This document shows, in pieces, positions 26,226 through 34,313 of a stretch of DNA of 64,000 nucleotides (positions are counted from its first letter, which is position 1; every line of letters starts with the position of its first letter). Origin of the DNA: Chryseobacterium cucumeris (GTDB lineage Bacteria > Bacteroidota > Bacteroidia > Flavobacteriales > Weeksellaceae); assembly GCF_016775705.1 (NCBI RefSeq), contig NZ_CP068760.1, positions 1,550,001 to 1,614,000 of the forward strand, written 5' to 3'. Both the position numbers and the translations under genes were made by a program. The notes beneath the pieces were generated by a model. The model had not been told where the DNA came from, did no database searches, and saw only the letters and a program-made list of their open reading frames with translations.

Positions 26226-26687
26226 GTGGAACAACTCGATGATAAGGATGTACAGCTGCTCAGGCTCCTCCAGAAAAACGCCAAACTCACCGTTAAAGAA
26301 CTTGCTAAAGAAGTGAACCTTTCTACTTCACCGGTTTTTGAAAGGGTAAAAAGGCTTGAACAGGAAGGTTTTATTAAAAGATATGCGGCAGTTCTTGATG
26401 CTGAAAAACTGAACCGCGGATTTACGGTTTTCTGCCAGATCAAACTCAAAATTCACGACCGGTCTGTGGGGTATGATTTTGTAAAAGAAATTTTAGAAAT
26501 TGAAGAAGTTGCCGAATGCTATAATATTTCCGGAGATTTTGATTTCCTTCTGAAAGTGCAGGTGCGGGATATGAAGCATTATCAGGATTTTGTATTTAAC
26601 AAGCTGGGATCCGTAGATTCTATCGGCAGCACGCATAGTACTTTTGTGATGGCTGAGGTGAAAAACAACCATGGACTGACGATATAG
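26226..26687 (+). CDS. Lrp/AsnC-family transcriptional regulator
   Basis: A 153-aa regulator with an N-terminal winged helix (about 5-60): LLQKNAKLTVKELAKEVNLS then TSPVFERVKRLEQEGFIKRY, and a C-terminal RAM/effector domain (about 70-148) with AECYNISGDFDFLLKV. It starts with GTG at 26226, preceded by an exact -7 box. Lrp-type proteins respond to amino acids, and its divergent position to metE makes sulfur amino acid control possible, though no direct evidence supports it. A perfect-stem terminator follows. Confidence 0.93.
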   Translation: MEQLDDKDVQLLRLLQKNAKLTVKELAKEVNLSTSPVFERVKRLEQEGFIKRYAAVLDAEKLNRGFTVFCQIKLKIHDRSVGYDFVKEILEIEEVAECYNISGDFDFLLKVQVRDMKHYQDFVFNKLGSVDSIGSTHSTFVMAEVKNNHGLTI

Positions 26688-26724
26688 ATTTCTTTTAAAG
26701 TTAACGCCGTCTGAGGATAAAAAA

Positions 26725-26762
26725 ATCCGTCAATAATGACGGATACTATTATTGTTTTGTTT
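26725..26762 (+). terminator. Terminator of the Lrp/AsnC-type gene
   Basis: ATCCGTCA and TGACGGAT form a perfect 8-bp stem with an ATAA loop, followed by a T-rich tract. On the minus strand the A5 run would also provide a T-run, so it may serve the convergent gene at 26771. Confidence 0.7.
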
Positions 26763-26770
26763 TTTAGTAC

Positions 26771-27313
26771 TTAATTGGCAGCCGGATCCCTAAGTTCTGT
26801 TGTTAAACCTATTGATTTTAACAGGTTCTTACTGTCGAAAAGCAATGTTGTATAATGTTTGCCTTTTTTAAAAACCAGTTTTGACCCTCCAGGAAATTCA
26901 CTGTCTGCTCCCGATTTTTGTATTTTGGCATTGTACTTACCGAACTTCGTTTTACTGTCCTGTAATGTACTTTTATTCAGAACAAGACCAAAAGGAAGCC
27001 CTTCCACAATGACAGATTTATTGTCTGAAGTCACAAAAAACATCTCATTGATACTATTGTCTTTTCCCAGGCTGCAATAAAGCTCCAGTCCTGTTTTCAT
27101 AGGCCATTTTGCATATTTTTCTTCGTTGGCATCTTCATAAAAAACAGTTTTTACGTTCAACGCTTTTGAAATTTTATCCGGAGTCTGTGGGAATATGAAT
27201 TCTGAGTTTTTGTCCAGTAAAGAACCCAACACGGCTGTTTTCTGTGAAAATGCAGTTGCACTTAATACCAGAAAAAAGATGGTGACAATGAAATGGAATG
27301 GTCTCGTCTGCAT
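26771..27313 (-). CDS. Exported protein of unknown function
   Basis: A 180-aa protein with a signal peptide (about 1-23, ending ATAFSQ) and no lipobox. The mature part alternates short strands and charged loops and shows no motif I recognise; it is probably periplasmic. It stands alone on the minus strand, convergent with the Lrp/AsnC gene, and about 100 bp downstream of the VOC-family gene. Function unknown. Confidence 0.65.
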   Translation of the reverse strand: MQTRPFHFIVTIFFLVLSATAFSQKTAVLGSLLDKNSEFIFPQTPDKISKALNVKTVFYEDANEEKYAKWPMKTGLELYCSLGKDNSINEMFFVTSDNKSVIVEGLPFGLVLNKSTLQDSKTKFGKYNAKIQKSGADSEFPGGSKLVFKKGKHYTTLLFDSKNLLKSIGLTTELRDPAAN

Positions 27314-27413
27314 AAAAATATTTTAAATTGTAATGATTTGATGGCTAAAGATATTAAAATTTTGGGCAAAGCTCTATTTTAAGCAATTTTTTACATCGCA
27401 CTTCTGTTTTTGG

Positions 27414-27782
27414 CTATTTTCTTTCCTGTAAATTGAACACGGTACCGGCAGGATCGGTAATCCAGTGCATATTTTCAGGAAGCTCTTCTATTTCGTCACA
27501 GGTTTCCACACCGTTTGACAGCAGATATTGTGTAGCAGCTTCTACATCGGGAACGGTAAGCTGGAGCCATGTTTCAGAATGGGTATAGTTATCAACACAA
27601 TCCAGCCATATGATATTATTCCCGAATTTCACCTCGTGGGTTCTGGAAACAGTGGGATTTTTTATCGGCTTTTCCTCAACTTTCAATTTTAAAATATCCC
27701 TGTAAAAAGCAACCGTTTTTTCGTATTTATTTTTGGGAATTTTGATAGCGATATTAATTCCTGCCTCAAATTTTGTATTCAT
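27414..27782 (-). CDS. VOC-family (glyoxalase-like) protein
   Basis: A 122-aa protein of the vicinal oxygen chelate fold, with paired beta-alpha-beta-beta-beta modules: FYRDILKLKVEEKPI in the first and WLQLTVPDVEAATQYLLSNG in the second, ending ITDPAGTVFNLQE. Family members include glyoxalase I, dioxygenases and antibiotic-binding proteins; the classic metal ligands are only partly present, so an enzymatic role is not certain. It is followed 100 bp later by the exported-protein gene and preceded by the exported hydrolase gene on the same strand (52-bp gap), possibly cotranscribed. Confidence 0.82.
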   Translation of the reverse strand: MNTKFEAGINIAIKIPKNKYEKTVAFYRDILKLKVEEKPIKNPTVSRTHEVKFGNNIIWLDCVDNYTHSETWLQLTVPDVEAATQYLLSNGVETCDEIEELPENMHWITDPAGTVFNLQERK

Positions 27783-27834
27783 AGTATAGATTTTGAACTT
27801 TATAAACAGATTTCAATTCTTTGATGGCATTCTA

Positions 27835-28695
27835 TTATTTCAAAAAAACATTCAGATAATTCACAATCATTGCCGTCTGCATCATCAGGCTTACATGGGT
27901 TTGTCCGGGAGCGATAGCCAGCTGGGACTTTGGTAATTCGCCCATATCTGCAAAAACATCACCTCCCAATAATTTATAGGTTTTTGAAAGTTCTGTTTTA
28001 TCCAATCCGTCATTATCACCAGCTATGATTAAGACAGGCACCGGAATTTTAGAGATATTATCATCACCCAGGTCAAAAGGCTGTCCGGCAGAAGCCATCA
28101 TCTGCTCCAGAAATGGTTTCCATTTTGTTTTATCAGGTGCTACAGCATTATAGGCAGTATGCATAGGGCTGTTTGTGAAGAGTTCAGGTTTCATTCCTTC
28201 AAGAGCTTTATTTACTTCGGGCAGCCATCCGTTAGTTTTATAGGTTGATGAAATGATAACCAGTTTGTTCAGTCTTTCCGGACTTTGAATAGCCAGTTTA
28301 TAGGCCACTTCACCTCCAAAGCTGTACCCTGCCACATCTGCCTTGTCTATTTTCAGATAGTCCATTACCTTTGTAACATCACTGGCTAAAGTAGCATGCG
28401 ATAATTTCCTTTCTGAAAAAGGCGTGTGACCATGTCCCTGTAATTCAAGAGCTATTACTTTTCTGTTTTTGGACAATTCCGGGATCAATTCACCCCAGTT
28501 CAAATCAATCGTCATGAAAGCGCCATGTAACAGTACAAGAGGCTTTCCTTTGCCATAGACTTCATAATAAACTTTGATGCCATTAACAGGTGCATAACCA
28601 CTTTCAGAAGGTTTTATTTTTTGTCCATATACCGGAGAGGAGGCAAGGATAATAATAAAGAACAATACTGCAGAGAATTTGAATAGACTTTTCAT
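27835..28695 (-). CDS. Exported alpha/beta hydrolase
   Basis: A 286-aa alpha/beta-hydrolase-fold enzyme with a signal peptide (about 1-24, ending SSPVYG). It shows the oxyanion region LVLLHGAFM, the nucleophile elbow AGYSFGGE (Ser), an Asp in IIAGDNDGLD and a C-terminal His in APGQTHVSL, completing a triad. It should act in the periplasm on an ester, lactone or similar substrate. Its gene precedes the VOC gene on the same strand, and the two may form a short transcript. The exact substrate is unknown. Confidence 0.87.
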   Translation of the reverse strand: MKSLFKFSAVLFFIIILASSPVYGQKIKPSESGYAPVNGIKVYYEVYGKGKPLVLLHGAFMTIDLNWGELIPELSKNRKVIALELQGHGHTPFSERKLSHATLASDVTKVMDYLKIDKADVAGYSFGGEVAYKLAIQSPERLNKLVIISSTYKTNGWLPEVNKALEGMKPELFTNSPMHTAYNAVAPDKTKWKPFLEQMMASAGQPFDLGDDNISKIPVPVLIIAGDNDGLDKTELSKTYKLLGGDVFADMGELPKSQLAIAPGQTHVSLMMQTAMIVNYLNVFLK

Positions 28696-28965
28696 AATAT
28701 TATCAGATTTGGTGGATTAATTTTAAGTCAAAGTTACCAACCCGATCGGAAAACGGACTTGTCACAGGGCAAGATTTTATAGAAATGAGAGGAATAGTTT
28801 AAGGATTGGTTTAAACTTATTCCCAAAAAACATTTTACTTCATTACATAAAATAAACTTTAATCATTCTACAATTAAGCAACTAAAAAATAAAAATTTTA
28901 CAATAATTCTATCATGGTTGATAAAATTTTATTAATTTCGAATTGAACTAAACGTACAATTTATT

Positions 28966-29109
28966 ATGAAAAATTTAAAGAAAATCGAAAGAAAAGAATT
29001 GAAAACAATTAAGGGAGGAATTGACTGCAGAGGTGGTCAACTTTGTTTAATCGGTGGTAAGTGGCAATGTATGCCTTACGACGGATGCGGTGGCGGAAAC
29101 CAGCCTTAA
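28966..29109 (+). CDS. Double-glycine leader peptide, Cys-rich (bacteriocin-like)
   Basis: A 47-aa peptide with an 18-residue leader MKNLKKIERKELKTIKGG ending in the GG processing site, followed by a short core with four Cys (21, 27, 35, 41), many Gly and one Trp. The leader form is that of the small proteins annotated bacteriocin-like in Chryseobacterium and relatives, which are thought to be cleaved and exported by a C39-type ABC transporter; none is in the window. An -7-like TAATTTCG lies at about 28934. A second, similar peptide gene follows 26 bp later, so they are cotranscribed. The gene is below common ORF cut-offs, but the leader and tandem copy make it credible. Confidence 0.75.
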   Translation: MKNLKKIERKELKTIKGGIDCRGGQLCLIGGKWQCMPYDGCGGGNQP

Positions 29110-29135
29110 TTTCAGTGTAATTCAATTACTTGACT

Positions 29136-29282
29136 ATGAAAAATGTAAAAAAAATTTCAAGAGACCAGTTGAGGAATATTAATGGCGGAGCGACAAGCTG
29201 CTCTGAAGCCTGCTGCCCACCTCCGGGAATCAAAAGATGTCCATGGGTGATCTGTGTTGCGCCATGTGATATTTTAAGTTAA
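29136..29282 (+). CDS. Second double-glycine leader peptide, Cys-rich
   Basis: A 48-aa peptide with leader MKNVKKISRDQLRNINGG, matching the first peptide leader in length and in the KK-x-L/I pattern, but with a wholly different core: six Cys (22, 26, 27, 35, 40, 44), a PPP run and a single Trp. The two genes thus share leader but not product, as in families of secreted peptides. It is followed by a perfect-stem terminator at 29305-29335. No modifying enzyme, immunity gene or transporter is adjacent, so production would rely on export genes elsewhere. Confidence 0.75.
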   Translation: MKNVKKISRDQLRNINGGATSCSEACCPPPGIKRCPWVICVAPCDILS

Positions 29283-29304
29283 AAGACTGTATTCTCAAAA
29301 TAAG

Positions 29305-29335
29305 CCCTGCAATTCATATGAGTTGCAGGGTTTTA
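29305..29335 (+). terminator. Terminator of the leader-peptide genes
   Basis: CCCTGCAA and TTGCAGGG form a perfect 8-bp stem with a 10-nt loop, followed by TTTTATTTT. Confidence 0.85.
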
Positions 29336-29438
29336 TTTTATAGTATAAAGTAAAAACTCTCATTATTATGTTTCTTTATTATTATATATAAAACTTAGTT
29401 TCCAGCTATTTAAATCTAAAAAATTAAATTTATTGGAT

Positions 29439-29452
29439 AAACGTTTAACCTA
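29439..29452 (+). promoter_or_regulatory. LacI-type operator upstream of the regulator gene
   Basis: Contains the palindrome TAAACGTTTA (29440-29449) with the central CG typical of LacI-family operators. The 14-mer AAACGTTTAACCTA recurs exactly in front of the fructokinase gene at 30696-30709, linking the two promoters to the LacI protein encoded here. Confidence 0.65.
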
Positions 29453-29601
29453 AATTTAATCTCTACATTCAATAAGTTAACAATTTATTCATATTGAAAA
29501 AAGACAACAATAAAGTAAAACGCTGATAATGAAGATGTTGGTTATTTTTAAAAAAAGTGCGAAATTACATATTTTTCGGAAACCACCAAAAAAAACAGCT
29601 A

Positions 29602-29633
29602 TTGTTTTTTTACTATTTTCTGAAATATTTTTG
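29602..29633 (+). promoter_or_regulatory. Promoter of the LacI-type gene
   Basis: TTG at 29602-29604 and TATTTTTG (exact TAnnTTTG) at 29626-29633, separated by 21 bp, the standard spacing in flavobacteria. Transcription would begin near 29640, about 10 bp before the ATG. Confidence 0.6.
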
Positions 29634-29650
29634 TGCATTAAAAAAATAAA

Positions 29651-30658
29651 ATGAAAAGGTCTTCCATAAAAGATATTGCTAAACTGGCAGGAGTTTCCGT
29701 AGCCACCGTATCTTATGTTCTTAACAGAAAGGAAGGACAGCGTATCAGTGAGGAGACCCGGAAAAAAATTTTTGAAATTGCTGAAACGATTAACTACACT
29801 CCGAATAAGATTGCAAAAAGTTTGAAAACCAATAAAACAAAGCTTCTTGGATTAATCGTGGCGGATATCTCCAATGACTTCTATTCCCATATGGCAAGAA
29901 ATCTTGAAGATAAAGCTTTAAAGTTGGGTTATACCCTGATCATCGGCAGTTCTGATGAGAATGCAGAAAAATTTAAAAAACTTACCGAACTCTTTTCACA
30001 GCAGCAGGTAGACGGAATGATCGTTGCCCCCGTAGCAGGGTCAGAAAAGACACTAGAAAACCTTATTCATATTAAATATCCTGTTGTAACGATCGACAGA
30101 TATCTTAAAGGGGTTTCTGTTCCCGGAATTACCATTGATAATCAGGAGATCGCAGAAAGTACAGCCAGCCTTCTTCTTAATAAGAACTTTGACAAAATGA
30201 TCTACGTTGGCTATGAAACTGATCTTCCACACCTTCTGGACCGCCAGCATGGCTTTGAGAAAGCGGTAAGCTCTTCCAGCAAAACAGTTGAAATTCAATA
30301 TCTTCTGGTAGGATTGGAAAATATTGTACAGGAGGTACATTCTAAGCTTGAAAGTACGTTGGGGAAAACTCCAGAAAATACTGCGTTATATTTTTCCAGT
30401 AATAAACTTGCGGTAGCAGGGCTTTCCTATCTCGTTAAAAACAATATAAAAGTTCCGGAACAGGTCTCAGTATTGGCATTTGATGAAACGGATGCCTATG
30501 ACCTCTTCCCTACGGAGATTACCTACATCCAGCAGCCGATTGAAGAAATGGCTGAAGAGGCTATCAAGCTTCTGGACGGGCAAATCACTGATTATACAGC
30601 AACCGGAAAAAGAATAACATTATCCGCCAAACTGATTGCCAAAGCATCTTTAAAATAA
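29651..30658 (+). CDS. LacI-family transcriptional repressor
   Basis: A 335-aa repressor with an N-terminal LacI helix-turn-helix (SIKDIAKLAGVSVATVSYVL, about 5-24) including the hinge-helix region NKIAKSLKTNKT, and a periplasmic-binding-protein-like sugar-sensing core (about 60-330). It should bind palindromic operators with a central CG, and two such sites occur at its own promoter and before the downstream fructokinase, so it probably represses both until its sugar is present. The gene is followed 53 bp later by the operon. The inducer is likely a ketose or related sugar; which one is inferred from neighbours. Confidence 0.94.
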   Translation: MKRSSIKDIAKLAGVSVATVSYVLNRKEGQRISEETRKKIFEIAETINYTPNKIAKSLKTNKTKLLGLIVADISNDFYSHMARNLEDKALKLGYTLIIGSSDENAEKFKKLTELFSQQQVDGMIVAPVAGSEKTLENLIHIKYPVVTIDRYLKGVSVPGITIDNQEIAESTASLLLNKNFDKMIYVGYETDLPHLLDRQHGFEKAVSSSSKTVEIQYLLVGLENIVQEVHSKLESTLGKTPENTALYFSSNKLAVAGLSYLVKNNIKVPEQVSVLAFDETDAYDLFPTEITYIQQPIEEMAEEAIKLLDGQITDYTATGKRITLSAKLIAKASLK

Positions 30659-30693
30659 TCAAATCTATATCAATCATTTTTTTAAACAACAAC

Positions 30694-30705
30694 TTAAACG
30701 TTTAA
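30694..30705 (+). promoter_or_regulatory. LacI-type operator before the sugar operon
   Basis: TTAAACGTTTAA, a perfect 12-bp palindrome, 7 bp before the ATG of the fructokinase gene; binding here would block transcription or initiation. Its flanks match the site at 29439-29452. Confidence 0.7.
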
Positions 30706-30711
30706 CCTATT

Positions 30712-31626
30712 ATGATAAAAAATAAATTAAATCACGTGGTATGTTTCGGAGAGGTTCTGTGGGACATCTTCCCTTCCGGATCCAGAGCTGGTGGTGCGCC
30801 ATTTAATGTTGCCTACAATCTTTTTAAAATGGGAATCGACACCAAAATGCTAAGCCGTATAGGAAATGATGAATTAGGGCACCGTCTTCTTAACCAAATT
30901 CAGGATTGGGGAATAACAACAGATTTTATCCAGGTAGACCAGGAAAAGGCTACAGGAACTGTAATTGCTGATTTTGATGAGCATGGAGAAGCTGTATATG
31001 ACATTGTAAAGGAAGTTGCCTGGGACTATATCCAACCTCTGCCGGAACATAAAGAACTGATTCAAAATTCAGAAGCATTTGTTTTTGGAAGTCTGATCAC
31101 AAGAAGTGAAGCTTCCCAAAATACACTATTGCAACTTTTGGAATATTCAAAGTTCAGGGTTTTTGATGTTAATTTCCGCCCTCCTTTCATCGATTTTGAA
31201 TTCATTAAAAAACTATTGCACAAATCTGACCTTGTTAAAATGAATAAGGCAGAGCTCAGAACAATTCTTGAATATCTCGGTGAAGACTATATTGATGAAG
31301 ATACCAGCATCAAACATCTTCAGGCTTATTTCAACCTGAATGAAATTGTCCTGACCAAAGGAAGTAAAGGCGCCAGATACTTTGTGGGGAATATTGCGTA
31401 TGATTTTCCGGCAGTTCATATTGAAATTGCAGATACTGTGGGCAGTGGGGATTCTTTTCTTGCCGGGTTTCTGTCTAAAAGAATTCAGGGAAAATCGCCG
31501 GAAGAGATCATGAAACAGGCAACTTCACTGGGAGCCTTTATCACATCGAAATCAGGAGCATGTCCGGATTATACCTATGAAGAATTCAAGGCATTCAGAG
31601 AAAAAAACAGCTGTAAAACCTCTTAA
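30712..31626 (+). CDS. PfkB-family carbohydrate kinase, probable fructokinase
   Basis: A 304-aa ribokinase-fold kinase. It shows the N-terminal signature RAGGAPFNVAYNLFKMG (about 24-40) and the C-terminal catalytic signature DTVGSGDSFLAGF with the base Asp near 247. Overall form and length match fructokinases (ScrK-like), which convert D-fructose to fructose 6-phosphate in the cytoplasm. It is the first gene of an operon under the operator at 30694, followed 11 bp later by the permease. Another hexulose could be the substrate. Gene family is secure, substrate is likely. Confidence 0.9.
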   Translation: MIKNKLNHVVCFGEVLWDIFPSGSRAGGAPFNVAYNLFKMGIDTKMLSRIGNDELGHRLLNQIQDWGITTDFIQVDQEKATGTVIADFDEHGEAVYDIVKEVAWDYIQPLPEHKELIQNSEAFVFGSLITRSEASQNTLLQLLEYSKFRVFDVNFRPPFIDFEFIKKLLHKSDLVKMNKAELRTILEYLGEDYIDEDTSIKHLQAYFNLNEIVLTKGSKGARYFVGNIAYDFPAVHIEIADTVGSGDSFLAGFLSKRIQGKSPEEIMKQATSLGAFITSKSGACPDYTYEEFKAFREKNSCKTS

Positions 31627-31637
31627 AAACATACGAT

Positions 31638-32882
31638 ATGAATACTCCAAAATTTACAGATAAGAAATACTATATCATCCTGTCCTTTGTTACCTCTTTA
31701 TTCTTTTTCTGGGCTATTGCCCTTACCATGGGTGATGTTCTGAATAAGCATTTCCAGAACGTTCTTCACATTTCAAAGTCCAAATCAGGGCTGGTACAGC
31801 TTTCCATTTTTGGGGCATATGCATTGATGGGCGTTCCGGCAGGTCTGTTTATGAAAAGATTTGGTTATAAATTAGGAGTCATCCTGGGTCTTTCATTGTT
31901 TGCACTGGGAGCCTTTCTGTTTATTCCGGCCGCCGACACTTCCTCATTTAACTTTTTCAGACTAGCTCTTTTTGTTCTTGCGATGGGAATGGCAACCCTT
32001 GAAACGGTAGCCCATCCTTTTGTAGCCGCTTTGGGGGATGAAAGGACGAGTGATCAGAGGGTTAATTTTGCCCAGTCTTTTAATGGTCTGGGAGCTATTA
32101 TCGGTCCTCTTTTAGGCGGATATTTTATTTTCGGAACTCCTGATTCCGGATCTGGATCACTGGATTCAGTAAAAAATCTTTATACCTGGATTGGGATTGT
32201 CATTCTTGCGATTACTATTATTTTCAGCTTTATCAGGGTTCCTGATCTGAAAGACCCTCATGCGGAAGATATCATCATTTCAGAAAATGAAAAAGGAGAA
32301 GACCAGTCTGTATCAGATCCGCACGCACCGCTCTACAAGCAGAGACATTTTATATTTGCAGTTATTGCCCAGTTTTTTAATATTGCCGCACAGGGCGGAA
32401 CCTGGGCTTATTTTATCAATTACGGGGTAGAAAAAATGCACCTTCCGGAAATACAGGCTTCCTATTACTTTTCTTTAAGTATGGCCATGATGATGATCGG
32501 AAGATTTATCGGGACTTTCCTGATGAGATTCATTGCTCCCAACAAACTGCTGGCTATTTTTACCGCATGTAATATCGTTCTGTGCCTGATTATTTCCCAA
32601 AGTTTCGGATGGGTATCATTTGTAAGCCTTATTTTGCTCAACCTTTTCCTCAGTGTGATGTATCCTACCATATTCAGTCTTGGGCTTAAAAGATTAGGAT
32701 CTAAAGTTCAGCAGGCTTCCTCATTCCTGGTTATGGCAATGTTTGGAGGAGCTGTTTTCCCACCGATCATGGGGAGAATTGCTGAAAAAGATATTGCACA
32801 TGCATATCTGCTTCCTATTCTATGCTATGTTGTTATTTTATTATTTGCATTAAAGTACTACAAGCCTAAAACACTTAAATAA
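31638..32882 (+). CDS. FucP-like MFS sugar permease
   Basis: A 414-aa inner-membrane sugar transporter with about twelve helices. It resembles the FucP/GluP group of the major facilitator superfamily common in Bacteroidota: FFFWAIALTMGDVLNKHFQN near the start, then ETVAHPFVAALGDERTSDQR with FNGLGAIIGP. Proton-linked uptake of a monosaccharide is expected. It sits between the fructokinase (11-bp gap) and the porin (5-bp gap), consistent with one transcript for import through both membranes followed by phosphorylation. Which sugar is not readable. Confidence 0.92.
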   Translation: MNTPKFTDKKYYIILSFVTSLFFFWAIALTMGDVLNKHFQNVLHISKSKSGLVQLSIFGAYALMGVPAGLFMKRFGYKLGVILGLSLFALGAFLFIPAADTSSFNFFRLALFVLAMGMATLETVAHPFVAALGDERTSDQRVNFAQSFNGLGAIIGPLLGGYFIFGTPDSGSGSLDSVKNLYTWIGIVILAITIIFSFIRVPDLKDPHAEDIIISENEKGEDQSVSDPHAPLYKQRHFIFAVIAQFFNIAAQGGTWAYFINYGVEKMHLPEIQASYYFSLSMAMMMIGRFIGTFLMRFIAPNKLLAIFTACNIVLCLIISQSFGWVSFVSLILLNLFLSVMYPTIFSLGLKRLGSKVQQASSFLVMAMFGGAVFPPIMGRIAEKDIAHAYLLPILCYVVILLFALKYYKPKTLK

Positions 32883-32887
32883 TCCCT

Positions 32888-34297
32888 ATGAAAACAAAGC
32901 TTTTATTAGCCTGGCTCATGTTACTTACATGTGCTGGCAGGGAAATTAATGCCCAGATCACGATAACCAATAAAAAATTTTCCTTCGGAACAACCGGAAG
33001 AATCGGAGCCGGTTATTCTCCGAATGCCGATGGAAAAACAGGAAGACAGCTGAATCTGAACAACCAGGGATCTTTAGGAGGCAGAATGGATCAGGGAGAT
33101 TATGTAGATTTCTTACCAGCCTTCCATTTTAGCCCGGTGGTGAATGGTGACAGTACAAAAAGTACAAAGATCGATATGCAGGCAAGACTGAGCTTTTATT
33201 CAGGAGGGACTTTTCTGGGAAATGTAGACTCAAAATCCAATCAGGGAATGATTGTTGCCTTGCCGGAAGCCTTTGTTGAAGCAAGAAATATTATGGGAAG
33301 TGACTGGGATGTCTGGGCGGGATCAAGATGGCTGAGATATGATGACATTCACATTGCAGATTACTTTTATTTTGATGACCATTCCGCAACCGGTTGGGGA
33401 CTAAGACATAAAAACACAAGGTTTTCAATGTTTTTCCCGGCAGCTATTGATACTGCAGCCAGTAACTCCACTCCATATTCATACACCAATGTCATCAGCG
33501 GATCAAAAAACCTGATCTACAGACAGAGAGAAGTTTTTGTCCTTGAGCAGACCCTTCCCTTTAAAAATACAAAGCACAAGCTGAAATTACTGGCAGAATT
33601 TCATCATGTAGAAAAATCAGGGGAAAATTCTGTAGAGCAATATCCATCGGATCAGGGCTTGGTTTTTGGAGCTAAATTAAATTCAGATATTCCAACAACA
33701 ATTTCGGGTTCATTCAATCAGATTTCTGTAAGATACGGGACAGGAATTGCCAATGGAGGTGATAATGGTAATACACAGACCTGGCGAACCTACGGAGCTC
33801 CTGATGAGGTCACAAAAACGTATAAAGGAGCTTACTCTTTTACGGTTGTTGAACATTTCCTGTGGAATATATCAAACCGCTGGTCACTTAATCCCTATGC
33901 CGTTTTCACCAAAAGTAAAGGAGGATCAACCAGTACTGATAAAGCGATGGACTATTATAACCGTGAAATTTTCAACAGAAAAACAGAGTTTAATACGGGA
34001 ATCAGAGCCACCTATTATTACAACAACTGGTTTCATATTCTCTCTGAATTTCACTATGCAACCCGTAAAAACGGAATCCAGGATGCGGCATCAATGATGA
34101 AGCTTGTTCTGGCTCCCACCATTGTTCCTACGGCGGAAAGAAGTGTCTGGGCAAGACCTCACATCCGTTTTATTGCAGAAGTATCAAGATATAATGATGA
34201 GGCTATGAAAAGTCTTTACTCACCGTTTTTACAACAGTCAGGAGCCAAAAGATACGGGACTTATTTCGGAATACGAACAGAATGGTGGATTTTTTAA
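32888..34297 (+). CDS. LamB-like carbohydrate porin
   Basis: A 469-aa outer-membrane protein with a signal peptide (about 1-22, ending REINAQ) and a beta-barrel. Segments such as WDVWAGSRWLRYDDIHIADY then FYFDDHSATGWGL resemble the maltoporin family, and the sequence ends in aromatic residues (RTEWWIF) as barrel proteins do. It should pass sugars across the outer membrane by diffusion. In most Bacteroidota, SusC/D pairs take this role; a LamB-like porin with an MFS permease instead suggests small sugars. The gap to the permease is 5 bp and to the isomerase 16 bp. Confidence 0.85.
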   Translation: MKTKLLLAWLMLLTCAGREINAQITITNKKFSFGTTGRIGAGYSPNADGKTGRQLNLNNQGSLGGRMDQGDYVDFLPAFHFSPVVNGDSTKSTKIDMQARLSFYSGGTFLGNVDSKSNQGMIVALPEAFVEARNIMGSDWDVWAGSRWLRYDDIHIADYFYFDDHSATGWGLRHKNTRFSMFFPAAIDTAASNSTPYSYTNVISGSKNLIYRQREVFVLEQTLPFKNTKHKLKLLAEFHHVEKSGENSVEQYPSDQGLVFGAKLNSDIPTTISGSFNQISVRYGTGIANGGDNGNTQTWRTYGAPDEVTKTYKGAYSFTVVEHFLWNISNRWSLNPYAVFTKSKGGSTSTDKAMDYYNREIFNRKTEFNTGIRATYYYNNWFHILSEFHYATRKNGIQDAASMMKLVLAPTIVPTAERSVWARPHIRFIAEVSRYNDEAMKSLYSPFLQQSGAKRYGTYFGIRTEWWIF

Positions 34298-34313
34298 ATT
34301 AAAATAAAGAAAT

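Larger units (their letters stand above)
29283..29650. other. Intergenic region with terminator, operator and promoter of the sugar operon
   Basis: After the peptide terminator, AT-rich DNA carries a LacI-type palindrome at 29439-29452 and, 150 bp further on, a TTG-N21-TATTTTTG promoter directly before the regulator gene. No coding sequence is seen. Confidence 0.55.

Noticed and set aside
33747..34097. 116-codon frame inside the porin gene
   Set aside because: Alternate-frame shadow of the LamB-like porin.
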